A stretch of 64,000 nt of DNA from Sequoia sempervirens (taxonomy: Eukaryota > Streptophyta > Pinopsida > Cupressales > Cupressaceae): positions 533,687,071 to 533,751,070 of the forward strand of contig VDFB02193867.1 in NCBI GenBank assembly GCA_007258455.2. Direction: 5' to 3'. The notes beneath the pieces are model-generated. The model was not told the origin of the DNA, searched no databases, and saw only the letters and a program-made list of their open reading frames with translations. Below, one piece after another: positions 11,572 through 22,550 of this stretch (the stretch's first letter is position 1; each line of letters opens with the position of its first letter). Position numbers and translations under genes: made by a program.

Positions 11572-12360
11572 TCATGGTGGTGGCATGTCCATTATAGCTT
11601 GTACTTTTCCTGGATCAACCTCTATGCCCTTTTTTGATACAATATAACCTAGCAGCTTTCCAGATTTCACTCCAAAGACACATTTCTTTGGATTAAGTCT
11701 CACCTTGAATTGTTCCATTCTGATAAAGATCTTTGACAAGATTTCTAGATGTCCTTCTCTTGTGTTAGATTTGGCAAGGAGATCATCGACGTAATCTTCC
11801 ATGAATGTATGCATCATATCATGAAAAAATGTTTTGTCATTTCCCGTTGGTATGTAGCTCCTGCATTCTTTAATCCAAATGGAATTACGTTCCAGCAATA
11901 GGTACCCCAAGGGCACATGAACACTATTTTATCCTGATCCTCTGGTGCAATTTTTATCTGGTTGTATCATGAAAATCCATCCATTAATGAATACATTGCA
12001 TGGCCAGTAGTTAAATCAATAATCATATCTATGTTTGGCAAAGGGAAGTCATCTTTCGGAGATGCTTTGCTCAAATCTCTGAAACCTATACAAATTCTAA
12101 TCCTTCCATCGGGCTTTGAAATAGGTACGATATTGGATATCCATTCTGCATAGTGATAGACCGAATGAATCCAACATCTAAAAGCTTCTTTAACTCTTCT
12201 TTAACCAATAATGCAACATGTGGATGCATTTTTCTGAGTTTTTGCTTCATAGGTTTTCCCCTGTGTTTATAGATAGATGATGCATTATCAGATTAGGATC
12301 TAACCCTGGCATATCAGCATATGACCAAGCGAAGTTGATTTGATTCTCCTTCAAGAACTC
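11572..12360 (-). pseudogene. T1 reverse transcriptase
   Basis: Ty3/gypsy RT. In order on the minus strand: FAWSYADMPGLDP (about 12,340), RKMHPHVALLVKEELKKLL, FRDLSKASPKDDFPLPNIDM (about 12,060), AMYSLMDGFS, a TGA in place of Gly, YNQIKIAPEDQDK, PWGTYCWNVIPFGLKNAGATYQ, and the catalytic YVDD (11,782-11,793) in MEDYVDDLLAKS. KKCVFGVKSGKLLGYIVS and PGKVQAIMDMPPP mark the thumb end. The frame 11,916-11,572 is open over the palm and thumb. There is at least one single-base shift just before HDMMHTFMEDY and one near 12,280. The active-site aspartates are kept. Confidence 0.9.
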
Positions 12361-13202
12361 TGGAATTTCAGTACTTCTTCCATATTAATGATGCTACAAG
12401 TTGCAAGATTTTTGGCTGCTTTGTTGTACCTATGTTGATTGATTCTGTTGGCTCAATCAAAATAGAGATCTTTCTTGATAATGTTTTGGGAAGAGTGTCA
12501 AGTTTCTCATCCTTTCGCCTCAAAAAGGTTTTCACCACAAATTTCTTTTATTTTTCTCTTGTTATGATCTACCACTACCATTTTTTGGTTTTCACCTATA
12601 GATCTATCTTTTATTTCATTTATTTTGCAGCTAAGAGACTTGACACCCTCCCTATCAAAATATTGAGTATGAATTCTTTGATGGAACACTTGTTTTCTTG
12701 ATTAGATGAACAAAGGAAATTTACAATATCCTCATCATCATGGAATGTAGGGATATGGATAGGTGCATCATTGTTCCAATCAATAAGTTCCGGATAGACT
12801 AAAGGTATGGGATCATTAGGTTGGGTAAGGTCTTGAGTTGTCAAAGTCATGATATGGTTGTCATTTTCATGATGGACAAGGTCTATGATGGTATTCTCCT
12901 ATTGATTATCAATCTCGTTAAAATATGAATCATCCTCACTTGAGTCATCATCATATCGTGTTCAAATTCAAGTGATTGTGTTCCCGAGCTTTCTCCTTGT
13001 ATGAGAATGGGTGCATATTTGTGTATGGTATCAACTTGTTTGTCTCTCCAAAATTCATCGTTATAGATGGTGTCCCATTCATATTCATTAGAATCAGTGT
13101 CTGAACCATTCTACAATTGAAAAACTGATTCATAATTTTTTTTAGAGTGACATCTTCACTGGGTTTATCTGAAATTGATTCTCCTTTATGAGTTTGTTGT
13201 GC
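12361..13202 (-). pseudogene. T1 protease-RT spacer
   Basis: Low-similarity, hydrophilic and acidic region between the G-patch and RT. Frames such as 12,850-12,620 and 12,689-12,507 cover parts of it. No catalytic domain is recognisable. Similar acidic spacers sit in the same place in other Tat-like pol proteins, so it is kept as part of the polyprotein. Confidence 0.55.
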
Positions 13203-14150
13203 TCACTGTGAAGGTGAGTCTTCCGTATTTTTACCATATCCAAGTCCTATTTTATCTTTTGGATACATTGAAATAGGTTGAATTGGCTCAATGATTCCTT
13301 CTTTTCTTTTTCCTATAGGACCATTTCCTTCATAGCCCATTCTTTGCATGATGGTATACCCTTTGCCATATTGTTCGGTAGGTAACTTGATGTGCAAGAG
13401 AGATTCATCTTCATCTTTGTATAGCCAGCTTAGGATGTCCCTATCTTTGGCTTCTTCCTCAGTGGTGTTAGCTTTAATGAATTGTCCATCAAACTTTGTG
13501 ATTGGCACAAAAGCTTGGGATATAGAGGCTATTGTGATCTTTTGATTTAATAGGGTCAGCCGACCATGTGACCTCAAAGAAGGAGGTAAGCTAGAAAGGC
13601 ATAGCGAATATTCACCTACTCCTTTGTCTTTTAAATGTAGCTTGGTGTCAAGATTCTTTGTCAATTCTTGCAATTGGCCTTGTAGATTAGAAGAAGCAGT
13701 AAGAGCCTCCCTATTGTGTGGCACAAAAGTGTCTTGAGTTGCTTGGAGATTTGAACAAGTTTGGGTGCTATTGTAGTCAACTTGTATAGTTATTTCATGT
13801 CCATCATACAGAAACTTGAGGCATTGATGGTACATTCATGGTACTGCCTGCATATCATGAATCCATGGACGACCCAAAAGTATATTATAGGAAAGATCAC
13901 GATCTAGAACCTGACAAAAGGTATTTTTCACAACAGGTCCCACTCTGATAGGTAGCATTATTAGTCCTTTAGAAGTTCTTTCTTCATCATCATATGCCTT
14001 GATAGTTATTTTCCTTCATGGATCAATGGAATTTTTTGATATTCCTAAGGCATGTATTAGCTTTAAGGTACAAATGTTTAAACCAGCTCCTCCATCTATC
14101 AAGACACGTCTGATTCGGTGTTTATGGATCATGACTTCAAGATAAAGTGA
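13203..14150 (-). pseudogene. T1 aspartic protease with C-terminal G-patch
   Basis: Retropepsin that would cut the polyprotein. The active site reads VLIDGGAGLNIC (D of DGG at 14,094-14,096), followed by TLKLIHALGIS. The conserved LLGRPWIHDMQAVP block follows near 13,870, and then YHQCLKFLYDGHEI. A TGA after AVP separates the two halves in the same frame. Downstream, about 13,220-13,375, is a G-patch-like stretch: MQRMGYEGNGPIGKRKEG and KIGLGYGK. G-patch motifs bind RNA or helicases and occur in some retroelement polyproteins. The 210-residue frame 13,835-13,203 is intact. The catalytic Asp is preserved. Confidence 0.85.
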
Positions 14151-14500
14151 TGAATTATGTGATGTGTCATGGAGGCATCATCTTTTTCAGAGAATGAAAG
14201 ACAAGTTAGGGAAGACAAATGTCCCACCATGGCTTGAATTTTTTACATCCAGTCAGTGTCGAAGGTTGTGTTTACAAGAGCTTCTTCTAAAATATTCTTG
14301 TGTACGGGAGATATTTTGAGAAGTTCAAAGATGGAGATTTGAGCTGATGTTTTTCTCAATTGATCAACTAGATTATAATGACTTGGAGGAGGAATAGCTG
14401 CCTTAGATGAACTTCCTTTTAAGACAACTTTTGCTTGTCCTCTTGTAGTCACATTAACCTATTGATATTCTTGTTTTTCCTTGATTTTGATAACATTAAC
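14151..14500 (-). pseudogene. T1 gag-protease linker
   Basis: Frame 14,452-14,243 encodes YNLVDQLRKTSAQISIFELL followed by KISPVHKNILEEAL. This linker precedes the protease in Tat-like elements, and element X has a recognisable counterpart (EQLKNTPTKISLWDL, near 39,075-39,120). Function unknown; a shift separates it from the protease frame. Confidence 0.7.
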
Positions 14501-16160
14501 CCGCTAATCATCTGCATAGATGTGGCGGATTATGTTGTCTTCAACATTATTTATGTTTTTTGCTTTGGTATCTAATGTTTCCCCCTTTTGATAGTTTGGT
14601 AAAGGATCTTTGAATGCTTGATGATCGTCGTTGGTATGATGTCCTTCAATTGTGATAGTGCCATTGTCAATTAAATCTTGTACTAGATTTCGCAAGGCTT
14701 GATAGTTATTTGTTCTATGACCTTTACATCGATGATAATTGCAATAATACGAGTCATTCCATGATGGTGGTTTGACTTGTGGCTCATAATCTCTTTGTGG
14801 TGGTAAGGTGATAACCTTATTATCGAGAAGCTCCTTGAGAGCAGACTCAAGAGATTGACCCAAAGTGGTCAAATTATGTCAATTTGAAAAGAATGGAGGT
14901 CTGGATGGATTTGATGTTTGGGTATTGCCAAGATTGTTATTGAAATTACCACGATTATCCTTGGTGTTTTGATTGGTCATGCTTTCTTGATTGAAGTTTT
15001 GTCCTTATTGATTGTTGTTTCCTTGTTGGTTGGTATTTCCTTGTTGGTTGGTTTGTGGAGCACTTGATAGGTTGAAGATAGATGATCTTGTTCGTAGATT
15101 GTTTGCATCCACTATACCATCATTGACGACATTTTTATTTTTGTTCCAAAACCTTGTTTTATCATTATTGTTATGGTTGGATGAACTTGGATTATCAAGT
15201 TTTATTACTCCTCTTTTGACCAAGGCCCCTTCAATGGTGATTGTGTTTTCAATCAAATTTTCAAAGTTAGGAGGACAATGAAGATTAAGCCTATAGCTTA
15301 ATTCTTGATCTAGGCTATTGATGAAGATATCCATCTTTTCCTTTTCAGGAATAGGATGGGAATATCGTGCAAACACCCTTCTCCACCTTTGCAAAAATGT
15401 AGTGAAAGATTCCCCTACTTTCTGTTTCACTTTACAAAGATCAAGCATGGTTATCTAGTGTTGAATGTTGTAGGAGTATTGTGATATAAAGTTATTTATT
15501 AACTCCTTAAAGGTTTTGATGGGGGAGTGATCTTTGAAAGCCACTTCATGGATTGTCCACCCAGACTTTGTGGAAACAATTGCACTAAGTAGGTATCTTC
15601 ATAAGCGAATTCTAGACTCATATTTCGAAAATCCCTCACATGTTCAATGGGGTCAGTTTTCCCATTGTACCTATCAAATTTAGGGATTTCACAATGTTTT
15701 GGAAAAGGAATCATTTGAAGACTCCTATCAAATGGATAAGGACATATTTCATCCAAAACATACTTCTTTGTTGCACCCCCTTGCATTTCCTTTATTTTCC
15801 CTTGTAATTCTTTTATCTGTTGAGTAAGGGCACTAAAATCATTAGGAGGAGTTTCAGGATTCTCTTTAATCCCTTCTATATAAAAATCATAGGTAACTTA
15901 GCTCCTTGATTAGCTAATGGAAGGAAATATCTTTCTTTGTTTCATTCTAAAATCCTTTCCATAAAAGTATGGAATTGTGGACCCTGATCTGCTTCTTGAA
16001 GCTTTTCTTCTGTTATCTCTTCAGTATGAAATGGATTCTCTTCCTTCTCACTATTATCACCCATTTTGCTTGTGGTACTTCCTCTTTCATCTTTTTCTAT
16101 GTTCTTTTGAGATCTCGTGACAACAAGCAGAAGCTTTGCCCCAAATTCTACTAACTTTTG
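14501..16160 (-). pseudogene. T1 gag
   Basis: Capsid-nucleocapsid precursor. Frame 15,786-15,499 has the gag entry motif FPKHCEIPKFDRYNGKTDP followed by EHVRDF. After a frameshift, 15,448-15,005 continues with FTTFLQRWRRVFARY, then PEKEKMDIFINSLDQELSY and an Asn/Gln-rich tail. After further stops, 14,872-14,504 carries a zinc-knuckle-like block YYCNYHRCKGHRTNNYQALR. In the usual form of this block a Cys sits where Tyr stands (NNY), so the knuckle is damaged. The N-terminus upstream of 15,786 is poorly conserved and its start is not certain. Gag would package the element RNA in the cytoplasm. Confidence 0.82.
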
Positions 16161-17722
16161 ATCAAAAGAATGAAATAGTGCAATTTTTTTGATGGATATG
16201 AAAGTTAGAATAGAATGAAGATTCTATGAATTAAAAGATTTCTAGTCTTTAGCTCATGTTTTCCCTAATTGAAAGGATGAAAATCATATTTCCAGGAAAT
16301 TAAACAAAAGGTCAAGAAAAAAATGATTTTGTACTTTATGAAGTTTGATCGTAGCTTCGTAAAAAGATGGATTTGTGATAAATGCCTAATGTTATTTGAG
16401 TTCTCTACTGTAGAAATTGAATTGGATGAGTAGAATATACAATTGCAGGTTGGGGAATATAAGAAGAATGAATACGCTGACTGTGGTTGTGCCTTTGAGA
16501 AAGGGCTCTTCTTTGAAAGAAAGCTTGTGAGTATAACGGTTCTATAGCATAATCATCAGTGAAACCTCTAATAAAGTCATGATATTGATGGATAAAGGTT
16601 CTATGTTCAAGTAAAACCTTTCGACTTTGGTACAAGAATTGTCTTTTCTTCAATAGTTTCTTGTAGCTAAGGGGTTTCTTTGACTTTTTGATTCATTTGA
16701 GAATGGATTTCTTAACAAAGGTTGTGGATTTCCAATCTCTTAACATGAGAGTAATCAATGTAATTGTGAGTTTTAGATGATCTTTACTGAATTAATGTTT
16801 TGAAGACAAATCAAGCAAGTTGTAGAATAGTTGTTTCAAAGACCAATGATAAAATAAATTAAACAAACTCACTCCTATGGTCAAAAGGTCACCATAATTT
16901 CACAGCCCACATCTTAAAACTATGTCAGCTCACACAGCCTTGTCACCCCCTAAAGGGCACCTATGTTTTTGCCTTTTCCAAGTGTTAACCAAAGAGAATA
17001 ATCAATGGTCAGGGTCTATGGTAGTTATATGGTGAGTATCTTGGGGGAAGATTCTTCCCTCCCCTTGCACTATGAGAATTAAGGTGTTCGAAAACTGACA
17101 AGTTAGTCACTAGTTCTAAAGTTTGTAGTATGGGTTTCTGTTCAGTGCGGCAAATGATATACTCCCTCAAGAGACCTCCCAACCTTTAGAACAAAGGCTT
17201 TGGGGATGGTTATCAATGCACACTACTGTCGAATGGGATTTTCATCAACCATTTGCATTTGATTAAAGTGGGTTGGAAAACTTGGCTTTAGTTGTTCCCA
17301 CTTAGGTTGTTCTTGTAGAGTGAGTACTTTTTCCCACTACGACAAGCCTTCTAAAAGGTTTTAACAAAGCTTAAAATTGCATGAAATAGAATAGATGAGT
17401 CTGACATTTTGATCACCCAATTAAGGGGAGAGCATAGGCCTATCACCGTTTAATCATAGCAAGCAAGAGTTCAATTTTAAGCCCAAATAAACAGTTTTCT
17501 ATGCTAGATGAAGATATTGCTTCACAAAGACATGGAGTTCTTTTTAGTCCAAAATAGAAAATAAGGTGACTATCCTATGATTGCTTCATTTTTGAATTAT
17601 GTGACTATCCTAGTATTGATTCATTTTATTTTTATTTTTTTTAAACGCTCCTACTAGCCGCGGTCGCTTCGGATATAGTCAATTTTTTTCCCAAATTACA
17701 AATTACAGTTGCAGATTTACAA
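16161..17722 (-). other. T1 5' leader
   Basis: About 1.5 kb between the 21-bp array and gag. It contains one modest frame (16,653-16,405, 82 codons, His/Ser/Gln/Arg-rich, no recognised domain). The rest is non-coding. Long leaders are normal for Tat-like elements. Confidence 0.55.
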
Positions 17723-18040
17723 AATTTGTGCTCAAAGAAAAATGTGCTAAAACATAATTAAATAGCACTAAAAAAGAGTAAAATAGCGCTAAAATAGAAA
17801 TGCTCTAAGGAAACTAAAAATAGCATTGTGGAATCTTCAAAGAGCACTACAAAATTTGCAAATAGCACTATAGAATAATTAAATAGCACTAAGGAAAAAC
17901 TAAATAGCGCTAAAATATTGTTAAAGTGCGTTGAAAGATGATTAAGATGTGTTGTAACAGAATTTATATGCGCTGAAAGGATATTAATATGCATTGAATT
18001 GGGCATGAAATGTGCTGAAATGTGTTTGATGCACTAATAC
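17723..18040 (-). repeat. 21-bp periodic array in the T1 leader, with an open heptad ORF
   Basis: A degenerate tandem repeat whose core alternates between tagcacta, tagcgct and tgcgctg. From 17,823 to 18,012 the core recurs at a constant 21-bp step (17,823, 17,844, 17,865, 17,886, 17,907, 17,928, 17,949, 17,970, 17,991, 18,012), with less regular copies at both ends. Since 21 is a multiple of three, the minus strand stays open from 18,006 to 17,758 (82 codons, ATG start). It encodes seven-residue repeats such as SAHINSV, LVLFNYS and IVLFANF. The array starts about 60 nt after the PBS. Whether it is a peptide, an RNA structure or a simple minisatellite is not known. Confidence 0.8.
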
Positions 18041-18101
18041 GCTCTTCTTGCCGTAGCCTGTCAGAAAAAATCTACACAAAGATGTTAAAATTAGGGCAGG
18101 A

Positions 18102-18119
18102 GCCCCATGGTGGGCGCCA
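18102..18119 (-). other. T1 primer-binding site
   Basis: Minus strand TGGCGCCCACCATGGGGC, five bases inside the 5' LTR. It starts with TGG, the complement of the tRNA CCA end. The primer tRNA is not identified here. Confidence 0.8.
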
Positions 18120-18123
18120 AAAA

Positions 18124-19339
18124 TGTGTGTGGAAAATATTAGTGTCAAAACGAGATGACAAAAAAACACCAATGAAATATTAAACTAAAGAAAGCTAAAT
18201 AGAATGAAATCAAATAAATCAAACAGAACTTCTTCAGAATCGTTCCATTGTCCTCTATCTCTAGTGATTCGCTTGAAGCTGCTGCTCTCAGATTGTATAA
18301 GCAAAGCTTCTCAGAATGACAACCTGCAGAATGAGTATGCAAAGGGAGAGTACTTATCTATCTTATATGTTGGTGGAGTGAAATGTTGGTATACAGATAT
18401 GCATAGGGGCTGTAGATTATGCACAAGGGCTGTGGATTATGAATGCTATTGAAACTATGATATGAGGTTGATAGGCCATGATATGGAATGTTGATATGCT
18501 AGGCTATGCTATGCTTAAATCTACAATTCTATGAATGTTAGAAGGCTGTGGTATTGTAGATTGGCTATAGTTTTCCCGTATAAAAGTTTCTCCTCTTTTC
18601 TTTTTTTTCAAAGGCCTGATAGTCCTTTTTATAGATTTTTATAGGCAAGAGCCTGGCTGGCAAAGATCAATGGTTGTGAGATTGTTTGGTAATTTTGAAT
18701 GGTAAAATATTGAGAGGTTGAGAGGAAGATGAAAGATGTTGGGAGGTTGGAGAGAAGAATGGAGGTTTGTCTTCAACCCACGGAAACAACTTTGCTCAAA
18801 AATAGAGAAATTTGTTGATTTTCTGTTTTGAAGTTATTTCACGATTGTTGCAGATAATCCAAATTAAATAAATAAATTTATTTAATTTTATGTGTTATGT
18901 GGGTTGGGAGATTTGAATTTTTGAAATATTTGATGTGAATGGACCTTAGAAGATTTAATTAAATATTTAAGATATTTAATTGCGAATAAACTTTAGAAGA
19001 ATTAATTAAATATTTGGAATATTTAATTGTGAATGGAATTTAGAGGATTTTTAGAAAAGAAGAATATTTAATCTTTATTTGAATAAAATATTCAAGCACA
19101 GATTATATATGATAATTAATATAAATAAATCATAATGTTTATTTAATTAATTAAGAAATAGATAAGAAAAGTGATTAAATAAACTTATTTATTTAATCGA
19201 AATGAAAGAAAAAACAATATAAATAAATTATTTAAATTCATTTATACACAGATTGAATTCAGAGATTTAATTAAATATTAAAAATATTTAATTATTAATT
19301 ACCAGACTATTGAGATGTGACCATTTTTAGGTGTATACA
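18124..19339 (-). repeat. T1 5' LTR
   Basis: 1,216 bp, the partner of 3,599-4,784. It begins TGTATACACC on the minus strand and ends ACACACA. A TATA-like box lies at 18,624-18,634 (minus CTATAAAAAGG), about 700 nt into the LTR, and is conserved in the other copy. This is the likely promoter of the element. Confidence 0.9.
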
Positions 19340-19344
19340 ATAGA
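19340..19344. repeat. Right target-site duplication of T1 (ATAGA)
   Basis: Five bases directly after the LTR end GTGTATACA; the partner of ATAGG at 3,594-3,598. Confidence 0.6.
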
Positions 19345-21140
19345 ATATAATGAAGTGAACAATAGATTTTCTTATGAGTTATGATGGTCCACTTGTTATA
19401 TCTATGTGTCTAACTTTGGTTGTGTAATCCATTTTTCTAGTCTTCAGAAATTATTTTAAAATATTTTTGTTAAATAATAGTTGTCTTTCAAACAATTAAT
19501 CCTTCAAATAAGTTGTTGATTTTTATTATCTTTTGTCAATCTGACTTGAAGTAAAGTTAAATGAGACTTACCTCAAGTCCTTTTTCTACGCTAAAGAAAA
19601 GAGAAAAGCTCACGTTGCATGAAAAATGAAAAATGTGAAGACTAAGTTAGGCACCAAGTTTAGGGAAAAGAAAATCAGAAAGAAAAGTCATTTTGAAGAG
19701 AACATCACGTGAAGGAAGACTCGTAGGGTTTCAGACCTAGTAAACATCACTCACATAGCAATTACAAGTTTACCATGGTGCTAGGAATAGAGACTTAGAC
19801 ATGCAAATGCATATAATAAGACAAAGTCAGCATGCAGGATGGAGAGGGAAGTGTAGAAGTGGAGATGGAATCTTGTGACCAATGGTTAACTCTAGATTTG
19901 GAGCTGAGCAGGAAAGGATATGAATGTGGGATCATGACCACGTTTAAACCCTTCTATTTCATAGCTGTTCTTAATGGATAGCTATTTGAGATACTTGCAA
20001 TCTTCTTTGTAGGATCTTTTAGACTCTTTCAATCTGTTATTGTATTTAGAAGAGTGTTCTTGAAACAAGTTTGAGAGTTTTTAAAGAGTGAAAAGCATAT
20101 ATACACAAAGACATTCTTTAAACTCTTACAACCCTAGCTCAAATAAGCTAAAGAATTGCCATTAAAGCTCAATATTTCCCTATTGATTACAGGTTTTCCT
20201 AAACCCTAGCCATGATCGAGTAGGTTACCATGTATGAAGAAAACCTATAGGTCACTTTGCAAAGGGAAGAAGAGGATAGTCAAATAATGAAGGGCATTCA
20301 TGACACTGCGAACAGCAATAAGGAAGATTATAAAGGGTAGCAGTCAGGGTTTCATAAAGGGTCATAAAGATGCATAGAAGACAAATATCATGACTTAAAG
20401 CATAGATAAAAAGGGACAGTCAAAGCATAGTCAATGAGTGCACATCACAATATGCATAGAGAATGGACAACCTTTTCATCAAAAGACAAAGATCATAGTC
20501 AATAAAAGTAAAACAACAATGTATGATAGTCAAGATTATGCATAAACAATACAAGGTTCAATAAGGACAGTTAAGTGATATAGGGTACTCGTTGTAGTGT
20601 CCTTAACATCACACCAAGATCAAGACACATGGCTAAGGACAACCTTTAAGGAAAAACGATTGTCACAATGAAATGAAATGACAGAGAGAAGGATGTGTTA
20701 TAGTGAGCTAATAAAGTACACTCATTACCACAAAAGAATAAGGACATTCCTTACCTAGTCAAGCTCAGTGATTTCAAATAGACACACTTCAAACATGCCA
20801 ATAAGGAGCTCAAATAGAGAATATACCAAGAAGGAGCTAAAATAGAGATTGACAGTCATATAAATGTTTTTATTCATGAAGTTGAAATGATCTTCAAGGA
20901 AAAAAGGGTCAGGTGAAATAGACAGAATGGAGAGAATATTTTATCATGAGTAATGGATGAAAGTTAGCAAAAGTAAAATGTCCTTGACATTGTTAATTGT
21001 ACAAGGTGACTATGATAGACCATGAACGGACAGTGACGTCATAACAATCCTTGATTGTGATAGACTTGTTAATGGTAAGTGACCTTATCAAGGGCCTTGA
21101 TTGTGATTAAGTTAAGGGAAAGACCTAAAGTGGAAAATAT
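19345..21140. other. Non-coding stretch between T1 and the EDS1-like fragment
   Basis: No gene recognised. It carries the first copy of a 34-bp direct repeat (20,363-20,396). From about 20,230 the sequence is purine-rich on the plus strand, with short recurring words (agtcaa, cataga), suggesting an old, unclassified repeat. Confidence 0.45.
20363..20396 (+). repeat. 34-bp direct repeat, copy 1
   Basis: Starts cataaagatgcatagaag and ends atcatgactt. It is identical to 21,141-21,174, which forms the start of the EDS1-like open frame. The copies bracket 744 bp. Confidence 0.8.
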
Positions 21141-21145
21141 CATAA

Positions 21146-21682
21146 AGATGCATAGAAGACAAATATCATGACTTGGATGCAATTGTACCTCACTGTGGGA
21201 GCAAAATGAGCATTGACTGTGATGATGTATCACATCTTTCTATTTCGGAAGCTTGCATGACTCTTCTGAACAATGTCCCGAAATGCACATCTACAATAGC
21301 AAACAATGATCCTGGAGAATCTGGTCTTAGAAGCCCGTATGTACCCTTCGGTACTTATATGTTCTGTTCAACAGATGGTGCAGCTTGTTTTGAGGACTCT
21401 GGAAGTGTACTTAAATTGCTACATTTCGGTATGCAAAGCCAAGAAAGAATAGCATTCGATCAAATTGCAGGCACCTGTATTTCAGAGCACACGGATTATG
21501 GCCATATATTCGAATATATCGATGAAGCCTTGCTAAATGCAGGAAAGGTTGCAATCATTGTCTCAAACTCCTCCTTTGAGATGGAAATAGCCTTGGAATC
21601 GGAAGCAAGCGGTGTAGGAGCACGAATAAGGAATGATCTGAGGACCCTTTTATATTCGACAATTCAATGTAGCAAAGACTAA
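21146..21682 (+). pseudogene. EDS1/PAD4/SAG101-like gene fragment
   Basis: An open stretch of about 178 codons ending in TAA at 21,680-21,682, with no convincing ATG start. It resembles the end of the lipase-like domain and its junction with the EP domain in the plant immune regulators EDS1, PAD4 and SAG101. Evidence is SPYVPFGTYMFCSTDGAACF (about 21,326-21,385) followed by EDSGSVLKLL. Then come DEALLNAGKV and ALESEASGVGARIRNDLR near the end. The lipase GxSxG region and the bulk of the EP domain are not seen nearby, so this is probably a captured or relict exon. The first 29 bases belong to a 34-bp repeat also found 778 bp upstream. The identification is by motif memory only. Another plant alpha/beta-hydrolase-like protein is the main alternative. 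Confidence 0.5.
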
Positions 21683-21715
21683 CGCATTTATGCTGCTATG
21701 CATATAAAATGCAAA

Positions 21716-22550
21716 ATTATCTCTATAAGATTGCTAATACTCGGCCTAAAATCACTGTACAAGTAGTAAGAGATGAAGATAGAAACAATACAAGAGTTTA
21801 AGGTGTATAAGGAGAAAGTTCGTTCTCACACTCTGTTTGGCTGGAAATTACTAAAAGCTCTTAATCTTAAGAGCAAATCATGAGAACATTTATATAAGTT
21901 TCTAACATATCTACAAAGTACACCCATGCATATTGACTGAGTACATCCACTCGGCTCATAATCTTTTGGAAAAGTGTTATGAATCCCCTGCATTTACATC
22001 TCAATTCTTTGAACAATCCGCGAGCTGAAGATAATTTCAGATAAAAGGGGAGCCAAAAGAAAGAGGCAATCGATGAAGCAATTCTTTGCCTCTTTCTTTT
22101 GGCCCTCCTTATATCTGAAATCATTTCTCCAAATGGAAGGGATTCATCGCACTCCCCCAAAAGAATATGAGTTGTGTAACTCGTTTTCCTGCGTTTACTT
22201 CTTTCAAAATAACACATATTCAAAGCTCCTGCCATACCACTCTTGCGGCTCTTGCACTTTTATCAGCCGAGTGGATGTACTCCGTCAATACTTGTGGATT
22301 ACTTTGTATATATAGAGTGTATGAAAATTACCTAGTTGATAGAAGGCGGCATTTTAGAAAATTGATATAAACGTCCCCATGATTTACTGAGCAGATTGAA
22401 ACATTCCATAGGTATACAACTCGTCTTAAGAACACTAAAAAAGGCAACTTTCTGCTTATACACCTTAAACTCTTGTGTTGTTTCTATCTTCATCTCTTAC
22501 TACTTATACAGTGATTTTAAGCCAGCTACCAGCAATTTTATAGACATAAT
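21716..22550. repeat. Long imperfect inverted repeat (hairpin, about 835 bp)
   Basis: The left arm (21,716-22,069) and right arm (22,086-22,550) are reverse complements in several blocks. The outer block 21,748-21,811 pairs with 22,455-22,518 with only 2 mismatches in 64. A middle block, gagtacatccactcggct (about 21,940-21,957), pairs with agccgagtggatgtactc (about 22,265-22,282). The centre is a perfect 18-bp stem, gccaaaagaaagaggcaa (22,052-22,069) with 22,086-22,103, and a 16-nt loop. Intervening segments differ in length, giving bulges. A transcript from either strand would fold into a long hairpin. It starts 34 bp after the EDS1-like stop codon. No transposon ends or target duplication were found. 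Confidence 0.85.

Larger units (their letters stand above)
3599..19339 (-). mobile_element. Ty3/gypsy Tat-like LTR retrotransposon T1 (about 15.7 kb)
   Basis: A near full-length element read on the minus strand. It has two LTRs (18,124-19,339 as 5' and 3,599-4,784 as 3'), a PBS next to the 5' LTR and a PPT next to the 3' LTR. The flanking 5-bp duplications almost match (ATAGG and ATAGA). The pol order is protease, RT, RNase H, second RNase H, integrase, which is the Ty3/gypsy order; the second RNase H is characteristic of the Tat lineage. An extra ORF with a plant mobile domain lies antisense between integrase and the 3' LTR. Frameshifts and stops interrupt every ORF, so it is presumably dead, although protease, RT and integrase catalytic residues are still readable. 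In one 137-nt LTR block (4,322 onward against 18,858 onward) I counted 5 differences. Confidence 0.9.

Noticed and set aside
20200..20216. Telomere-like cctaaaccctag
   Set aside because: A single short occurrence, not an array.
22073..22370. Plus-strand frames of 67-80 codons in the inverted repeat
   Set aside because: Both arms give similar short frames on opposite strands; this follows from the inverted repeat and no domain is recognised.
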